Shown here in pieces: positions 51,833 through 61,118 of a DNA stretch of 64,000 bases. Numbering within the stretch: position 1 is the stretch's first letter; each line of letters starts with the position of its first letter. The stretch lies in contig NC_090774.1 in the NCBI RefSeq assembly GCF_001761485.1, positions 3,038,001-3,102,000 on the forward strand, read 5' to 3'. The stretch comes from Yarrowia lipolytica (taxonomy: Eukaryota > Ascomycota > Dipodascomycetes > Dipodascales). The translations under genes and the position numbers were made by a program. The notes under the pieces are model-generated. The model did no database searches. It was not told the origin of the DNA and saw nothing but the letters and a program-made list of their open reading frames with translations.

Positions 51833-53444
51833 GTTATGTATAAAAGATGATGTTAGAATGGGGACGATATATGAGCAATTGATTATTCATGGATAAACCT
51901 GTGCAACTGTACACTGTGCTGTAGCCTTCGCTAATGCAATGTAGCCACGTCAATTGACCACTTTCGGTTGTAATGCAGGTGGGGGGTCTAGGCCTTGACT
52001 GTATCTTGCTTCGTGGGGGTCATCTTTGTTTCGATTTGAGCAAGGCAATTGGGCTATTTTCTAGCTTTACGTTCCTAAGGAGTCAAGAAAAGGCGCATGC
52101 TTTTTCGTTCCTACTCATTTTTCATTTCGCTTGACGTTATTCCGAGGGCTGATAATTTTTCCGAATTATGAAATTGAAAGTGGTCCTTTTTTCGTGCTAA
52201 AATGGGCACGCGTTGATAGCTTGCTGCAGGGTTGTGCTTGTTCTCATTTATGGCAAGGAGTGGTGGCAACTCTCGGTAGAGTTGTATTGTGGTGGACATT
52301 ATTGGTTCTCGAGCAATGGAATGGGAATTATGGTACAAATAGCTACAAATACAAGCAGTCATAGCTCGCTCTGACGAATAGAGAATAGACTGTCTCATAT
52401 CTATTATATCGTACATTTTGCATGGCGATCAGATGTGCATACTTATACAGACTGTAGGAGGCAATAGAGTGTGTATCATTTGGTGGTGGTGAGCGGTAGC
52501 TAATTACAACAAGGAACCGCTGGATGTGAAGGTCATTTGCCTTGTATGGTCGCTACTTACTCATCGTTACTTACGTATCACTATGTTCATTCCCCTTACA
52601 TCTGTTTCAGATTCTGAGGTGATGAGCCAATAATTGTTCTATAATCTCTAATAGTAAAAAAACATCTTTCACTTGGTTCATTATATAACTAAATGATCCA
52701 ATTGATATTGTTGTGCTGCTCCATTTCTTCTCTCACCATATACTCATCTGTTGTGTACGTACTTGTAGTTATTGTTGAGAAATTGATGTGGGAAAAAAGG
52801 CTCAAGCATCTCGAACTAAGTACAGTTTGTTGATGGTTTAGTTGACTTTAATTTCAATGAGTTTTATGTGTCTAGGTTGCTCTTACACAGTCATATGGAC
52901 TCACTGACGACAGAAGTACTGTAGGTTCAGTGTGTCTTTGTTTAACATAGCCATTGCTGACTTATCAGTTCACCGTGTTAAAAGCGTTTCACACTGCCTT
53001 AATCAGCCCCACTTCTCGTAGCAGGGGTCTCACAAGTGCAGGTTTCATGGGGCTGGTTTAGGGAGTCAAAAGAGTGTGTATGCGCCTGCACACATCTCTT
53101 ACGTATTTCCCTAGAATAAAAAAATAAAATAAGTATAAGATACATGAAGCACCACTGATATTTGACACGTGCCTGATAAGGCAATAGTGTGTATACGGCT
53201 AGGTATATATGGACTTGGTTATCAGATAAACGCCTCTTTACGGCTTCTAGAAACCCCTCTTGACGCGCCCTGCCTTTTCTCCTCTATCACTCCTATACAT
53301 GCCCAAGTGGCAAACAAGGTTGAAGGTTGCTCCTGGACGTGCATACTGGGGCCATTGTCATATCTTGTCATACGTACTCGCTCAGATATACTCTGTTTCA
53401 CCACTACACTCAATTGAATACACCCTCGAGTCGACCAATTGACC
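51833..53444. other. 1.6-kb intergenic region
   Basis: Between FBA1 and the BAP31-like gene, both on the plus strand. AT-rich 3' flank and a promoter containing a TATA-like ggtatatatgg at about 53200-53212. No gene seen. Confidence 0.5.
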
Positions 53445-54071
53445 ATGACACTCTACTACACTCTTGTTTTCGCCATTCTGGTGACGGAGATGGCCACCTT
53501 CCTGCTGCTGGTGGCCCCTCTTCCCGAGAAGATTCGACGGCAGTTTTTCCTGTCTCTGGCCAAGCTGGAGGTTCTGGACAAGCTGCGGCTGGGCCTCAAG
53601 TTCACTTTTGTGTTCATTCTGATCCTCTTCATCGACTCCGTCAACCGAGTGTACCGAGTCTCTGTCGATCGATCCACCGGCGAATACAAGGGCAACCTGG
53701 TGGCCACCGAACGATCCGAGCTCCAGGCCCGAAAGTTCTACAGCCAGCGAAACATGTACCTGTGCGGATTCACCCTCTTCCTGTCGCTCATTCTGAACCG
53801 AACCTACTCGCTGGTAATTGAGCTCATCAACGCCCGAGACCTCATCAACGAGCTCAAGGGTTCCTCCAACGCCAAGGTCAAGGCCGAGCTGTCTGCCTCC
53901 GACGACGCCAACAAGGAGATCACTCTGCTCAAGGCTGAGCTGCAGCAGAAGGATAAGGACATTGCTGCTCTTAAGTCTCAGTCCGCCAATCTGTCCACTG
54001 AGTACAACCGAATCAGCGACGAGCTCAACGCTTCCACCGGCAACACCAAGCTGGACAAGAAGACCGCCTAA
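53445..54071 (+). CDS. BAP31/Yet-family ER protein
   Basis: 208 residues from the ATG at 53445. Three membrane helices lie in the first half: YTLVFAILVTEMATFLLLV, LKFTFVFILILFIDSVNRVY and MYLCGFTLFLSLILNRTYSL. A cytosolic coiled coil follows (about 135-200, ITLLKAELQQKDKDIAALK and NRISDELN). The last four residues are KKTA, an exact di-lysine (KKxx) ER-retrieval signal. This layout is that of BAP31 and the yeast Yet1-3 proteins, which escort membrane proteins out of the ER and associate with the translocon. Motifs EKIRRQF and SERSELQARKFYSQRNMYL match the family's conserved loop. TTG at 53439 opens the frame two codons earlier but the ATG is preferred. Confidence 0.92.
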   Translation: MTLYYTLVFAILVTEMATFLLLVAPLPEKIRRQFFLSLAKLEVLDKLRLGLKFTFVFILILFIDSVNRVYRVSVDRSTGEYKGNLVATERSELQARKFYSQRNMYLCGFTLFLSLILNRTYSLVIELINARDLINELKGSSNAKVKAELSASDDANKEITLLKAELQQKDKDIAALKSQSANLSTEYNRISDELNASTGNTKLDKKTA

Positions 54072-54370
54072 AAGATATATTGAATAAGATAAACCGAAGA
54101 AATCAACTGTATCTGCAACACCTCTTCTTGCTGGAATGTAATATTTCTACTACGTCTAACAAGACTATGTAGGACACCATGGCAACATTTACTAACAGTG
54201 TGATAAAAACCCGTCTCATTCAACTCAGTCCCCAGGCTGTTTCGAATGGTGTACCGTAGTAATATCGTCTTATTAAAGTACTGGGCTTACAGATTTCATG
54301 AAATATACACTTTACTTACACTCTTATACGCCTCCAATACTTCTATAATCGTTACTATAATATACATGCA

Positions 54371-56239
54371 TCAACCACTCTCGGTAGGGTAGGCGTTGCT
54401 CTTGTGTTTGGGGGTGAACTCGAACTCGTCGCCGACAGGACCCAGGAACCGTTCGGTCACCTTGATCCAGTCTCGGTAGTCACTGGAACCCAACAGAGTC
54501 TCCATCTCGTCTCGGCCCTTCCACAAATCCGGTCGGTCGTTCATCTTGGCAGGCAGATACTCCAGGATTCCTGAGGGTACGTATCTGTGTGTGAAGGACA
54601 TGAACTCGCACAGGTACCGTCGAGTCTGATTGACTCCGTATTGATCAGATCCCCAGTGCTCAAGTCCGTACTGGGCAAACTTCTGGAAGTATTCGAGTCG
54701 CTCGGTGGCCGACTTGTCAATATGCTGACGGCTCTCGACCTCCTCGAAGATCCAGGGCTTGATAAGAGCGCCTCGAGCAACCATCACAGAGTCGACATGA
54801 GCCTCATCCACTGCTCGATGCCAGTCAGACCAGGTGTAACAGTCTCCGTTACCCACGACCCAAGTGGGGTGAGAAATGACGTGGTCATCAAGCTCGCTCT
54901 TCTCCCGGACATCGTCTCGGGTGTTGACCACAGAGTCTGCAACCTCTCGGATGTAGTTCCAGTCGGCCAGCTTTGTGTATCTCTGGGCTCGGGATCGGCC
55001 GTGAAGAGTGAAAGCAGCTGTCTGGCCCTCAGCGAGCAGTCTGGCGGTGAGCTTCTTGGCGGTAGGCGTGGAACCGGTTCCAGTTCGCATCTTGACAGTG
55101 ATGGGCACATCTCCAGACACCATGCTCATACCTCTAACGATTCGAGCTGTCTTTCCCTGTTGGTCCATAAGCGCAGAGCCGGCTCCCTGTCGGTAAACGA
55201 GATCGATGGGGCAGCCACAGTTGAGGTTGATCTCGGAGATGCCTGTGCAGAGCTCAGAGACGGCCTGAGCAGCCTTGATAGCCTGCCAGTGCTTGGGAGC
55301 AGTCACCTGGACACCAAAGTGGTTTCCCTCGGTGACTTCGGAACTGTGACATCGAGTCAGGGCCCACTCGGCCTTATGGCCCTGGATCAGAGGCAGAGTG
55401 AGAGCCATCTCTCCGTAGGTGACATCAGCACCAAGGTCCTTCATCAGACGTCGGTAGGGCAGGTTGCCAACGGTGGTAAGAGGGGAAACAATATACTTGC
55501 CTTTGAGATCGAGTTTCTTCTTTTCACTGGGTCGGATTCGACCAGTGTCAATCTCAATAGTCTCCTTCTTCTCCAGCTTGGTCTGTTCGTCGTCTTCGTC
55601 TCGCACAATCTGAGCATCAATGAGCTTGATGGCCTCATCGGATTTGGACAAGTCGTACTTCTTTCGCTGCAGAGGGTTGAGATGCTTGAACACGTGGTTA
55701 AGCTCCTTGTTGTCTGCGTTGGCCTTCTTCTTCTCCTCGTCCACAAGAAGCTTGCCTTCACTGTCTCGGTGCGAAGACAACCATCGGCACTTGTATCCCT
55801 GAGGACACTGGCCGGTCAGATCAAACACAGGACACACGCCCTCAATATCCTTGGGCTTGGATTCGAGATACTTCTGCAAATCGTGCTCGAACTTGCACTT
55901 GTCTCCGTATGAACACTCCTGGGGAGATCCGTCCTCTTTGAACTGTAGAGCACTGGAGCACATTTTGATGGCGTCCTTTCGCTGCTTCAAAGACCGGTTC
56001 TTGTTCTGGCCACCCTTCTTCTTTTCCTCTGGCTTCTCGCCGCCCTCGGCGAGATCGTCGTTAACAGATGGAGGAGCATCTCTGGCATCAGCAGAAGCTC
56101 GAGCAACAAGATACTCAGGCTTGATGCTTGCGACTCCTCGAACACGACCCTCGGCGAGCTGTTTTTCGTAAACGGAATCCACGATAGTGTCGGGCAGGTC
56201 CTCGACCTTAGTTTTCTTGACCACGGGCTCGTCAGACAT
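54371..56239 (-). CDS. DUS3: tRNA-dihydrouridine(47) synthase Dus3
   Basis: 622 residues from the ATG at 56239 (MSDEPVVKKTK). Dus3 reduces U47 in the variable loop of tRNAs using FMN and NADPH, and also modifies some mRNAs. The N terminus has two CCCH zinc fingers (around residues 95-165: CSYGDKCKFEH, and CPVFDLTGQCPQGYKCRWL), the hallmark of Dus3. The FMN barrel begins at KGKYIVSPLTTVGNLPYRRL, the catalytic Cys lies in INLNCGCPIDLVYRQGAG (near residue 339), and GRSRAQRYTKLADW and GNGDCYTW bind tRNA and cofactor. Length equals yeast Dus3 (668) minus part of the tail. The ATG is 181 bases from the divergent DUS4 ATG. TTG at 56251 opens the frame four codons earlier. Confidence 0.95.
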   Translation of the reverse strand: MSDEPVVKKTKVEDLPDTIVDSVYEKQLAEGRVRGVASIKPEYLVARASADARDAPPSVNDDLAEGGEKPEEKKKGGQNKNRSLKQRKDAIKMCSSALQFKEDGSPQECSYGDKCKFEHDLQKYLESKPKDIEGVCPVFDLTGQCPQGYKCRWLSSHRDSEGKLLVDEEKKKANADNKELNHVFKHLNPLQRKKYDLSKSDEAIKLIDAQIVRDEDDEQTKLEKKETIEIDTGRIRPSEKKKLDLKGKYIVSPLTTVGNLPYRRLMKDLGADVTYGEMALTLPLIQGHKAEWALTRCHSSEVTEGNHFGVQVTAPKHWQAIKAAQAVSELCTGISEINLNCGCPIDLVYRQGAGSALMDQQGKTARIVRGMSMVSGDVPITVKMRTGTGSTPTAKKLTARLLAEGQTAAFTLHGRSRAQRYTKLADWNYIREVADSVVNTRDDVREKSELDDHVISHPTWVVGNGDCYTWSDWHRAVDEAHVDSVMVARGALIKPWIFEEVESRQHIDKSATERLEYFQKFAQYGLEHWGSDQYGVNQTRRYLCEFMSFTHRYVPSGILEYLPAKMNDRPDLWKGRDEMETLLGSSDYRDWIKVTERFLGPVGDEFEFTPKHKSNAYPTESG

Positions 56240-56419
56240 GTTCAGAGACAAAATAGGTGTGTCGTGATGGTCTCTCTGGATAGCTTGAATAATTTATTTC
56301 CCCTTTGGCTTCATTTTTTCATGCACCAACTTTATCGCAAAAAAATGGAACTTAAAATTCCTAGTCTGAAAAATCAGTTTTATATCCGGCTACACAAACA
56401 ACTACACAACTTCGTTGCC
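56240..56419. promoter_or_regulatory. Shared bidirectional promoter of DUS3 and DUS4
   Basis: Only 180 bases separate the two start codons, so both genes must share core-promoter elements. The region is T/A-rich (aataatttatttcccctt, attttttcatg) without a clear TATA box. In-frame ATGs at 56267 and later continue into the DUS4 frame. Confidence 0.65.
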
Positions 56420-57424
56420 ATGACGGAAAATCGCATCAGACAAGTCTTCAGGGAACGCAAAGAACAGGGCAAAACAGTGACCGTGGCAGGACCTATGGTT
56501 CGGTACTCAAAACTGCCGTTCAGAGCTCTGGTACGCCATTTCGACTGTGATGTGGTATACTCACCCATGATGCTGGCTCGGGAATTCTGTCGAAACCAGA
56601 CAGCCCGGCTCTGCGACTTCACAACCAACAAAGACGATTTCCCGCTTATCGTGCAACTTGGAGGCAACAACGCGGAAGATATGGTCAAGGCTGTCAAGAT
56701 GCTGCAACCGTATGTGGACGGAGTAGGAATCAACTGTGGATGTCCTATCAAGGAGCAGATCCGAGAGGGAGTTGGAGCAGCGCTGATGACGGCTCCCGAT
56801 CTGGTTGCAGAGATGGTGGCTGCTATTCGTAAGGAATGTGGTGCTGAAATATACGTGGAGGTGAAGATGCGGATTCACAAGGACCTGAATGACACGGTGC
56901 ACTTTGCCAAGCTTGTGGAGGCTGCTGGAGCTGATTCTATCAGCGTGCATGGCCGGCTGGTTCCACAAAGAAGCAGAACGGCCCCTAACTACGACGGAAT
57001 CAAGATTGTCAAAGATTCTGTCGACGTTCCTGTCATCGCCAACGGAGACGCATTTACAACTACTAACATCGAGGAGATTGTCGAGCTGACGGGCTGCGAC
57101 GGAGTCATGGCTGCGCGAGGCATTCTCAGCAACCCAGCAATGTTTGCAGGATACACAAAGACGCCCTGGAGAGCAGTGGAGCTATTCTGGGACTACGTCA
57201 CAGCTTATGGACTTCCATATGCTCTTACGATCCACCACTTTTCGGAAATGTTGGAGGCAGAGCTAACGAGGTACGAGAAGAAGGACCTCAACAACTGTAA
57301 GAACATGGTGGAGCTGATCAACTGGTTTGATGACCGGTTTGACCTCAAGCGACCTGGAGATGAGGACTTTGCTATCAGAGACGAGTATCCCTGGAAGAAC
57401 AGAACAAGTTTTGTATATAACTAG
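56420..57424 (+). CDS. DUS4: tRNA-dihydrouridine(20a/20b) synthase Dus4
   Basis: 334 residues from the ATG at 56420 (MTENRIRQVFRERKEQG). Dus4 makes dihydrouridine at positions 20a and 20b of the tRNA D-loop. The FMN barrel opens with VAGPMVRYSKLPFRALVRHF, catalytic Cys lies in GINCGCPIKEQIREGVGAALM (near residue 106, split here only by numbering), and VKMRIHKDL, SISVHGRLVPQRS and NGDAFTTTNIEEI complete the fold. VRYSKLPFR is diagnostic for the Dus4 branch. The frame is open for 51 more codons to an ATG at 56267; the predicted extension is basic and could be a mitochondrial presequence or simply 5' leader. The partner gene DUS3 is divergent and 180 bases away. Confidence 0.95.
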   Translation: MTENRIRQVFRERKEQGKTVTVAGPMVRYSKLPFRALVRHFDCDVVYSPMMLAREFCRNQTARLCDFTTNKDDFPLIVQLGGNNAEDMVKAVKMLQPYVDGVGINCGCPIKEQIREGVGAALMTAPDLVAEMVAAIRKECGAEIYVEVKMRIHKDLNDTVHFAKLVEAAGADSISVHGRLVPQRSRTAPNYDGIKIVKDSVDVPVIANGDAFTTTNIEEIVELTGCDGVMAARGILSNPAMFAGYTKTPWRAVELFWDYVTAYGLPYALTIHHFSEMLEAELTRYEKKDLNNCKNMVELINWFDDRFDLKRPGDEDFAIRDEYPWKNRTSFVYN

Positions 57425-57513
57425 AGGTGGGAATGGTGCATAATAGATTGATAGAATACTACAACTACTGTATGTACTGTACTCGTACTATATACTGTAG
57501 GTGCCGGTACTAC

Positions 57514-57534
57514 ACATCCGAACTATTCGGATGT
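57514..57534. repeat. 9-bp stem, 3-base loop hairpin then T-run
   Basis: ACATCCGAA (57514-57522), loop CTA, TTCGGATGT (57526-57534), perfectly paired and followed within two bases by a run of five T. It begins 90 bases after the DUS4 stop and resembles a bacterial intrinsic terminator in shape, though a eukaryote would not use it that way. Confidence 0.7.
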
Positions 57535-57788
57535 AATTTTTATCACGACGTGCCTATAATTTAATCTACATTGGTCGTAAACGGATGATTTAAGAAGAAT
57601 GGACTGATAATAGCACAAAACCAACTTGTGAAGTAACACTTTTCGAGCCAATATTTTCACATATCTATTTTCACCCTATTAATCCTTAGTAATCTGAATG
57701 TTCCAGATGGATTTTAGCGTGCATGTCAGAAGCGGCAATGATTCATCCTTCCAACAAGTGCGTCATCAACCCACTTTGATCCAGTGAC

Positions 57789-57796
57789 TATAAAGG
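57789..57796 (+). promoter_or_regulatory. TATA box of VMS1
   Basis: TATAAAGG lies 82 bases upstream of the VMS1 ATG, within tgactataaagggcttg, and is followed by a leader rich in AAAACACACAC. Confidence 0.6.
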
Positions 57797-57870
57797 GCTT
57801 GATCGGCAACAGAAACGACCCATTAAAACACACACATTCACTCTAATCGACGCATAATTCATCTATCAAA

Positions 57871-58141
57871 ATGGCAAAAGCAAAGCAAGCACCTACGGCA
57901 TACTTTCTGTACGACCTGCCTGAGTCTATTCTCAAGTCTCTCAAGGTGTATGATTTCAACGGAGTACTGCGATCTGAAGAGACGGAAGTTAAGCCATCGA
58001 GCCAGTTTTCTGCTGAAGAAAAGGCCTTCCATCGATACAATCACAAACTGCGTCTTCAGGGCTTGGCAGCTATTCGAAAACCAGAGTACGATCAACTGCT
58101 TAAAGATGGACTGACTGACACACAAAAAGACGACGATTCAG

Positions 58142-58182
<41 letters not shown>

Positions 58183-59691
58183 GAGGAGGATACAGAATCG
58201 GACAGTGACGAAGAGTTTGGACTGCCTCGAAAAATGGAACTGGCGTCGATCTCGGAAGCTGGAGATGGAGAAACGGCAAAAGACGAACTCAAGGGAAGCC
58301 CTGTCATCTTCCTCAAGAGCCCCGAAGTTGAACCTAAGACACTGACGGTCTACAAGAATGCACTGGGCCACGTATCACCCACTGAGTCGGGTATTCTTGG
58401 GGAGATTCAGCGGGTGAATACTCTTCCGGAGGCTACTTCTGTGATCATCATGGCTGGAGGAGGACATTTTGCTGCAGCGATCTTTCAACACTCGCCGAAA
58501 ATCAAAAACACAATGGTTCCCCTAATTCTGGAAACCAAATCATTTCACAGATACACCACTCGTCGAAGCCAGGGAGGTTCCCAGAGTGCTTCTGATGGTT
58601 CAAAGGGTAAGGCCAAGTCTGTGGGTTCCTCTCTGCGACGATATGGAGAGAGCCAGTTGCAGATGGAGGTGAAGGAGTTGCTGACTTCTCCCGAGTGGAA
58701 GAAGCGTCTGTTACCTGGCCTTCCTACGTCTGCCGCTAACATTTACATTCGAGCCAGTGGAAAGGGCAGTCGTGGTCTTGTTCTTGGGTTCGAGGGATGT
58801 CCTATTCCCAAAAATGATTCCCGAGTCAAGAGTATCCCCTTCAACACCCGTCGAGCAAACTACACCGAGGTTCTGCGGTCCTGGACGGAACTGTCCACTG
58901 TCAAGGTTGTGGATGTGAGCAAAGAGGAAGAGGAGGCAGAAAAGACACGTGAAAAGGAGGCCGAGAAGGCTCGGAAGGAGCAGTCGCGTCTTGCAGCGGC
59001 TGAAGCCAAGAAGCAGAAGCAGCAGCAGTCCCAACCTACCACCGTACCACTCACTCCTCTCATGAAACAGACTTCTGAGATCACTGAGTTGATTCGAAAG
59101 AGTCGGGCTCCTAAGCTCATTTCGTACCTCAAACTGCAAAAGCTCAAGTCGCCCTACCAGCTGGAGTTCCCCGAAGGAGATAAGACAGGCACATTGTGTC
59201 CTACTGCTCTGCATTACGCCGCTAAAGAGGGTAGCGCTTACATTGTGAGTGTCTTGTTGAAGCAGCTAGGGGCCGATCCTACCGTTACCAACTCGTTTGG
59301 AAAGACTGCTTGGGATCTGGTTTCGGATAGTAAGACCCGGGACACTTTCCAGCTGGCAAGAGGAGCTCTTGGAGAAGACAAGTGGGACTGGAAAGCCAGT
59401 CATGTTGGAGAAGCTCTTACCGATGAGCAGATTGAACAGCGAGACAAAAAGGAGGCTGCTGAACACGACCAAAAGGTCAAACAGTCCATTGCCCAGCAGG
59501 AGGAGGAGCAGAAGGAAAAGGAGTCCAGCAAGAGATACGAAAAGATTGTCGCCAAGAGTGGACTGGGAAAGAGACTGCCTCAGATGGCCACCAAGCTGGA
59601 GGACACTAGAGGTCTTTCTGATGAAGCAAAGATGAGACTCGAGCGAGAGAGACGAGCTCGAGCTGCCGAAGCACGGTTTGCAAAAAAATAA
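57871..59691 (+). CDS. VMS1: Vms1/ANKZF1 peptidyl-tRNA release factor
   Basis: 606 residues. Vms1 frees stalled nascent chains from tRNA on 60S subunits and recruits Cdc48. The VLRF1 domain (about 175-350) has the motif RRSQGGSQSASD with the catalytic Gln near residue 238 and ANIYIRASGKGSRGLVLGFE. Ankyrin repeats follow (about 445-495, TALHYAAKEGSAYIVSVLL), then a charged coiled coil, and a perfect Cdc48-binding VIM motif at the end (RERRARAAEAR, pattern R-x5-AA-x2-R). Oddly, the N-terminal C2H2 finger is decayed: HRYNHKLRLQGL is kept but both cysteines and the first His are missing. A (Ser-Asn)n tract (about 92-104) precedes VLRF1. A TATA box lies 82 bases upstream. Confidence 0.93.
58144..58182 (+). 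repeat. (AGCAAC)n repeat in VMS1
   Basis: Six perfect hexamer units encode alternating Ser and Asn in the linker between the N terminus and the VLRF1 domain. Length is likely to vary among strains. Confidence 0.9.
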
Positions 59692-59894
59692 GGCTAAATA
59701 GAATCACTGTAGACACTAGCGTGCTAATATATATTCTCATGAATGCTGAACAGAGACTGCTTGTAGCCTTGTGACGGATAACAGAAAGCAAGAGTGGGGA
59801 ACAATGAGTGTATTGAGTGAATGGGCTATAAATACGACATACAGTAAGTACAAAATAGTTGTGTAGTGAAACATGTTCGTACTACGAAAAATTC

Positions 59895-59900
59895 AAAAAA
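59895..59900 (-). terminator. Pol III terminator of tRNA-Val
   Basis: A run of six A on the plus strand is TTTTTT in the tRNA's sense, 26 bases beyond its 3' end, suitable for RNA polymerase III termination. Confidence 0.65.
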
Positions 59901-59925
59901 TAACGCTTGGTATTCCCTAACGATA

Positions 59926-59998
59926 TGATCATGCGGAGGATCGAACTCCGAGCCTCCCCGGTGTGAGCGGGACGTGATAACCATTACACCACACGACC
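59926..59998 (-). tRNA. tRNA-Val (anticodon CAC)
   Basis: 73 bases, no intron. Acceptor stem GGTCGTG pairs with CATGATC (two G-U), the anticodon stem TCCCG/CGGGG encloses the loop CTCACAC with T33 and anticodon CAC at 34-36, and the T stem CGGAG/CTCCG encloses TTCGATC. The A box TGGTGTAATGG and the B box AGTTCGATCC are both intact. Discriminator base is A. CAC decodes GUG valine codons. Confidence 0.95.
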
Positions 59999-60041
59999 TG
60001 GCTATTACTTTTAAGGACCAACTATCTTACTAAGGGCTGTG

Positions 60042-60343
60042 TAATGATTAGTCATAAATCATTAGAATAAAATAAAATAATCTTGATCTGTTAGCCATGA
60101 TTCACTACCACGAGACCACGACAATTACATGAACTAGACGAAGCGTCGACAAACCAACCGACAGCGCCTCGCAGCGCACATCGCAAAGATTCAGAAGTGT
60201 ATGATTTATTGAACGCCAATAACCCGGCTTACTACATGTGGGTATCTAGCTGTAATGAATCATTAGAATAAAATAAATAAAATAAAATAAAAAACCTGCT
60301 TACTACTTGTAGGTATATAGCTGTAATGAATCATCAGAATAAA
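60042..60343. repeat. Diverged direct repeats beside the tRNA
   Basis: A block beginning gcttactac and ending cattagaataaa occurs at 60227-60272 and, with five or six changes, at 60298-60343 (offset 71 bases). A shorter third copy of its end (aatcattagaataaaataaa) lies at 60057-60076. (AATAAA)-type tracts link them. Confidence 0.75.
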
Positions 60344-61082
60344 GAAGAAAAATAAAATGCTGCCGTCTATTCGTGACAAAGTAGCTGTATTATGCTGGTT
60401 GAGGATATACTTACTGGAGATCGTCTATTTTGGTGTTGTGGAGAAAATTAGGGTGAAGTTCGTGTATAACAAGGAATATAATAACAATGGGAAAGATTGG
60501 GTATAAGATAATCTGTATCCTCACTTGTTCATCGGTTAACAGCCAGAGGTTCAGCTTCTCAAGTTTTCAATCACCATCGTAAGGTTCACTTGACATCACG
60601 GGAACAAGGCCGATAGAAACTCAGCCCTACTGCACCATTGTACACTGTAGAAATATTTGTAGCAGGTTCTTCGTGTGATAAGAGGCTGATATTTCAGAGA
60701 TCTAATCAACACCTCTCTCCAATGACGTCATTCGCTATTCGGTCCGATTATGTCCGTACTTTGTGCGTCCTATTAGTAGACTTCGACCGCCTGTCAACTT
60801 TAGGTGGGTTCTGGCTGGACATAGCTACCGTACTTGTAATCGTACATCCTATAATTAGATTTATACAATAATTTGACGTCTGACGCGAAGCAGGTGTAAA
60901 GATCATGTTCCGAGGGGTTTTCGTGTTTCCGTGGACACCGCGACTATCGTGCCAGGTACAGTACAGGCATAACTTGACGGTGTACTTATATCACTGGGGA
61001 AAATTGGAGTGATTCGACAAAATTACCAAGCGCATACGAATATCAGTGTATAAAGAGAGTGTACCAGTACACAAGAGACGTA

Positions 61083-61118
61083 TCTCTGTACAAGTATTGT
61101 TCTCTGTACAAGTATTGT
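61083..61118. repeat. 18-bp perfect tandem duplication
   Basis: The unit tctctgtacaagtattgt occurs twice head to tail. It includes one copy of the GTACAAGTA motif common in the gaps. Confidence 0.9.

Larger units (their letters stand above)
57425..57870. other. Intergenic gap with hairpin
   Basis: 446 bases between DUS4 and VMS1. It contains GTAC-centred motifs (57470-57515), the hairpin at 57514-57534, and a TATA box for VMS1. Confidence 0.6.
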
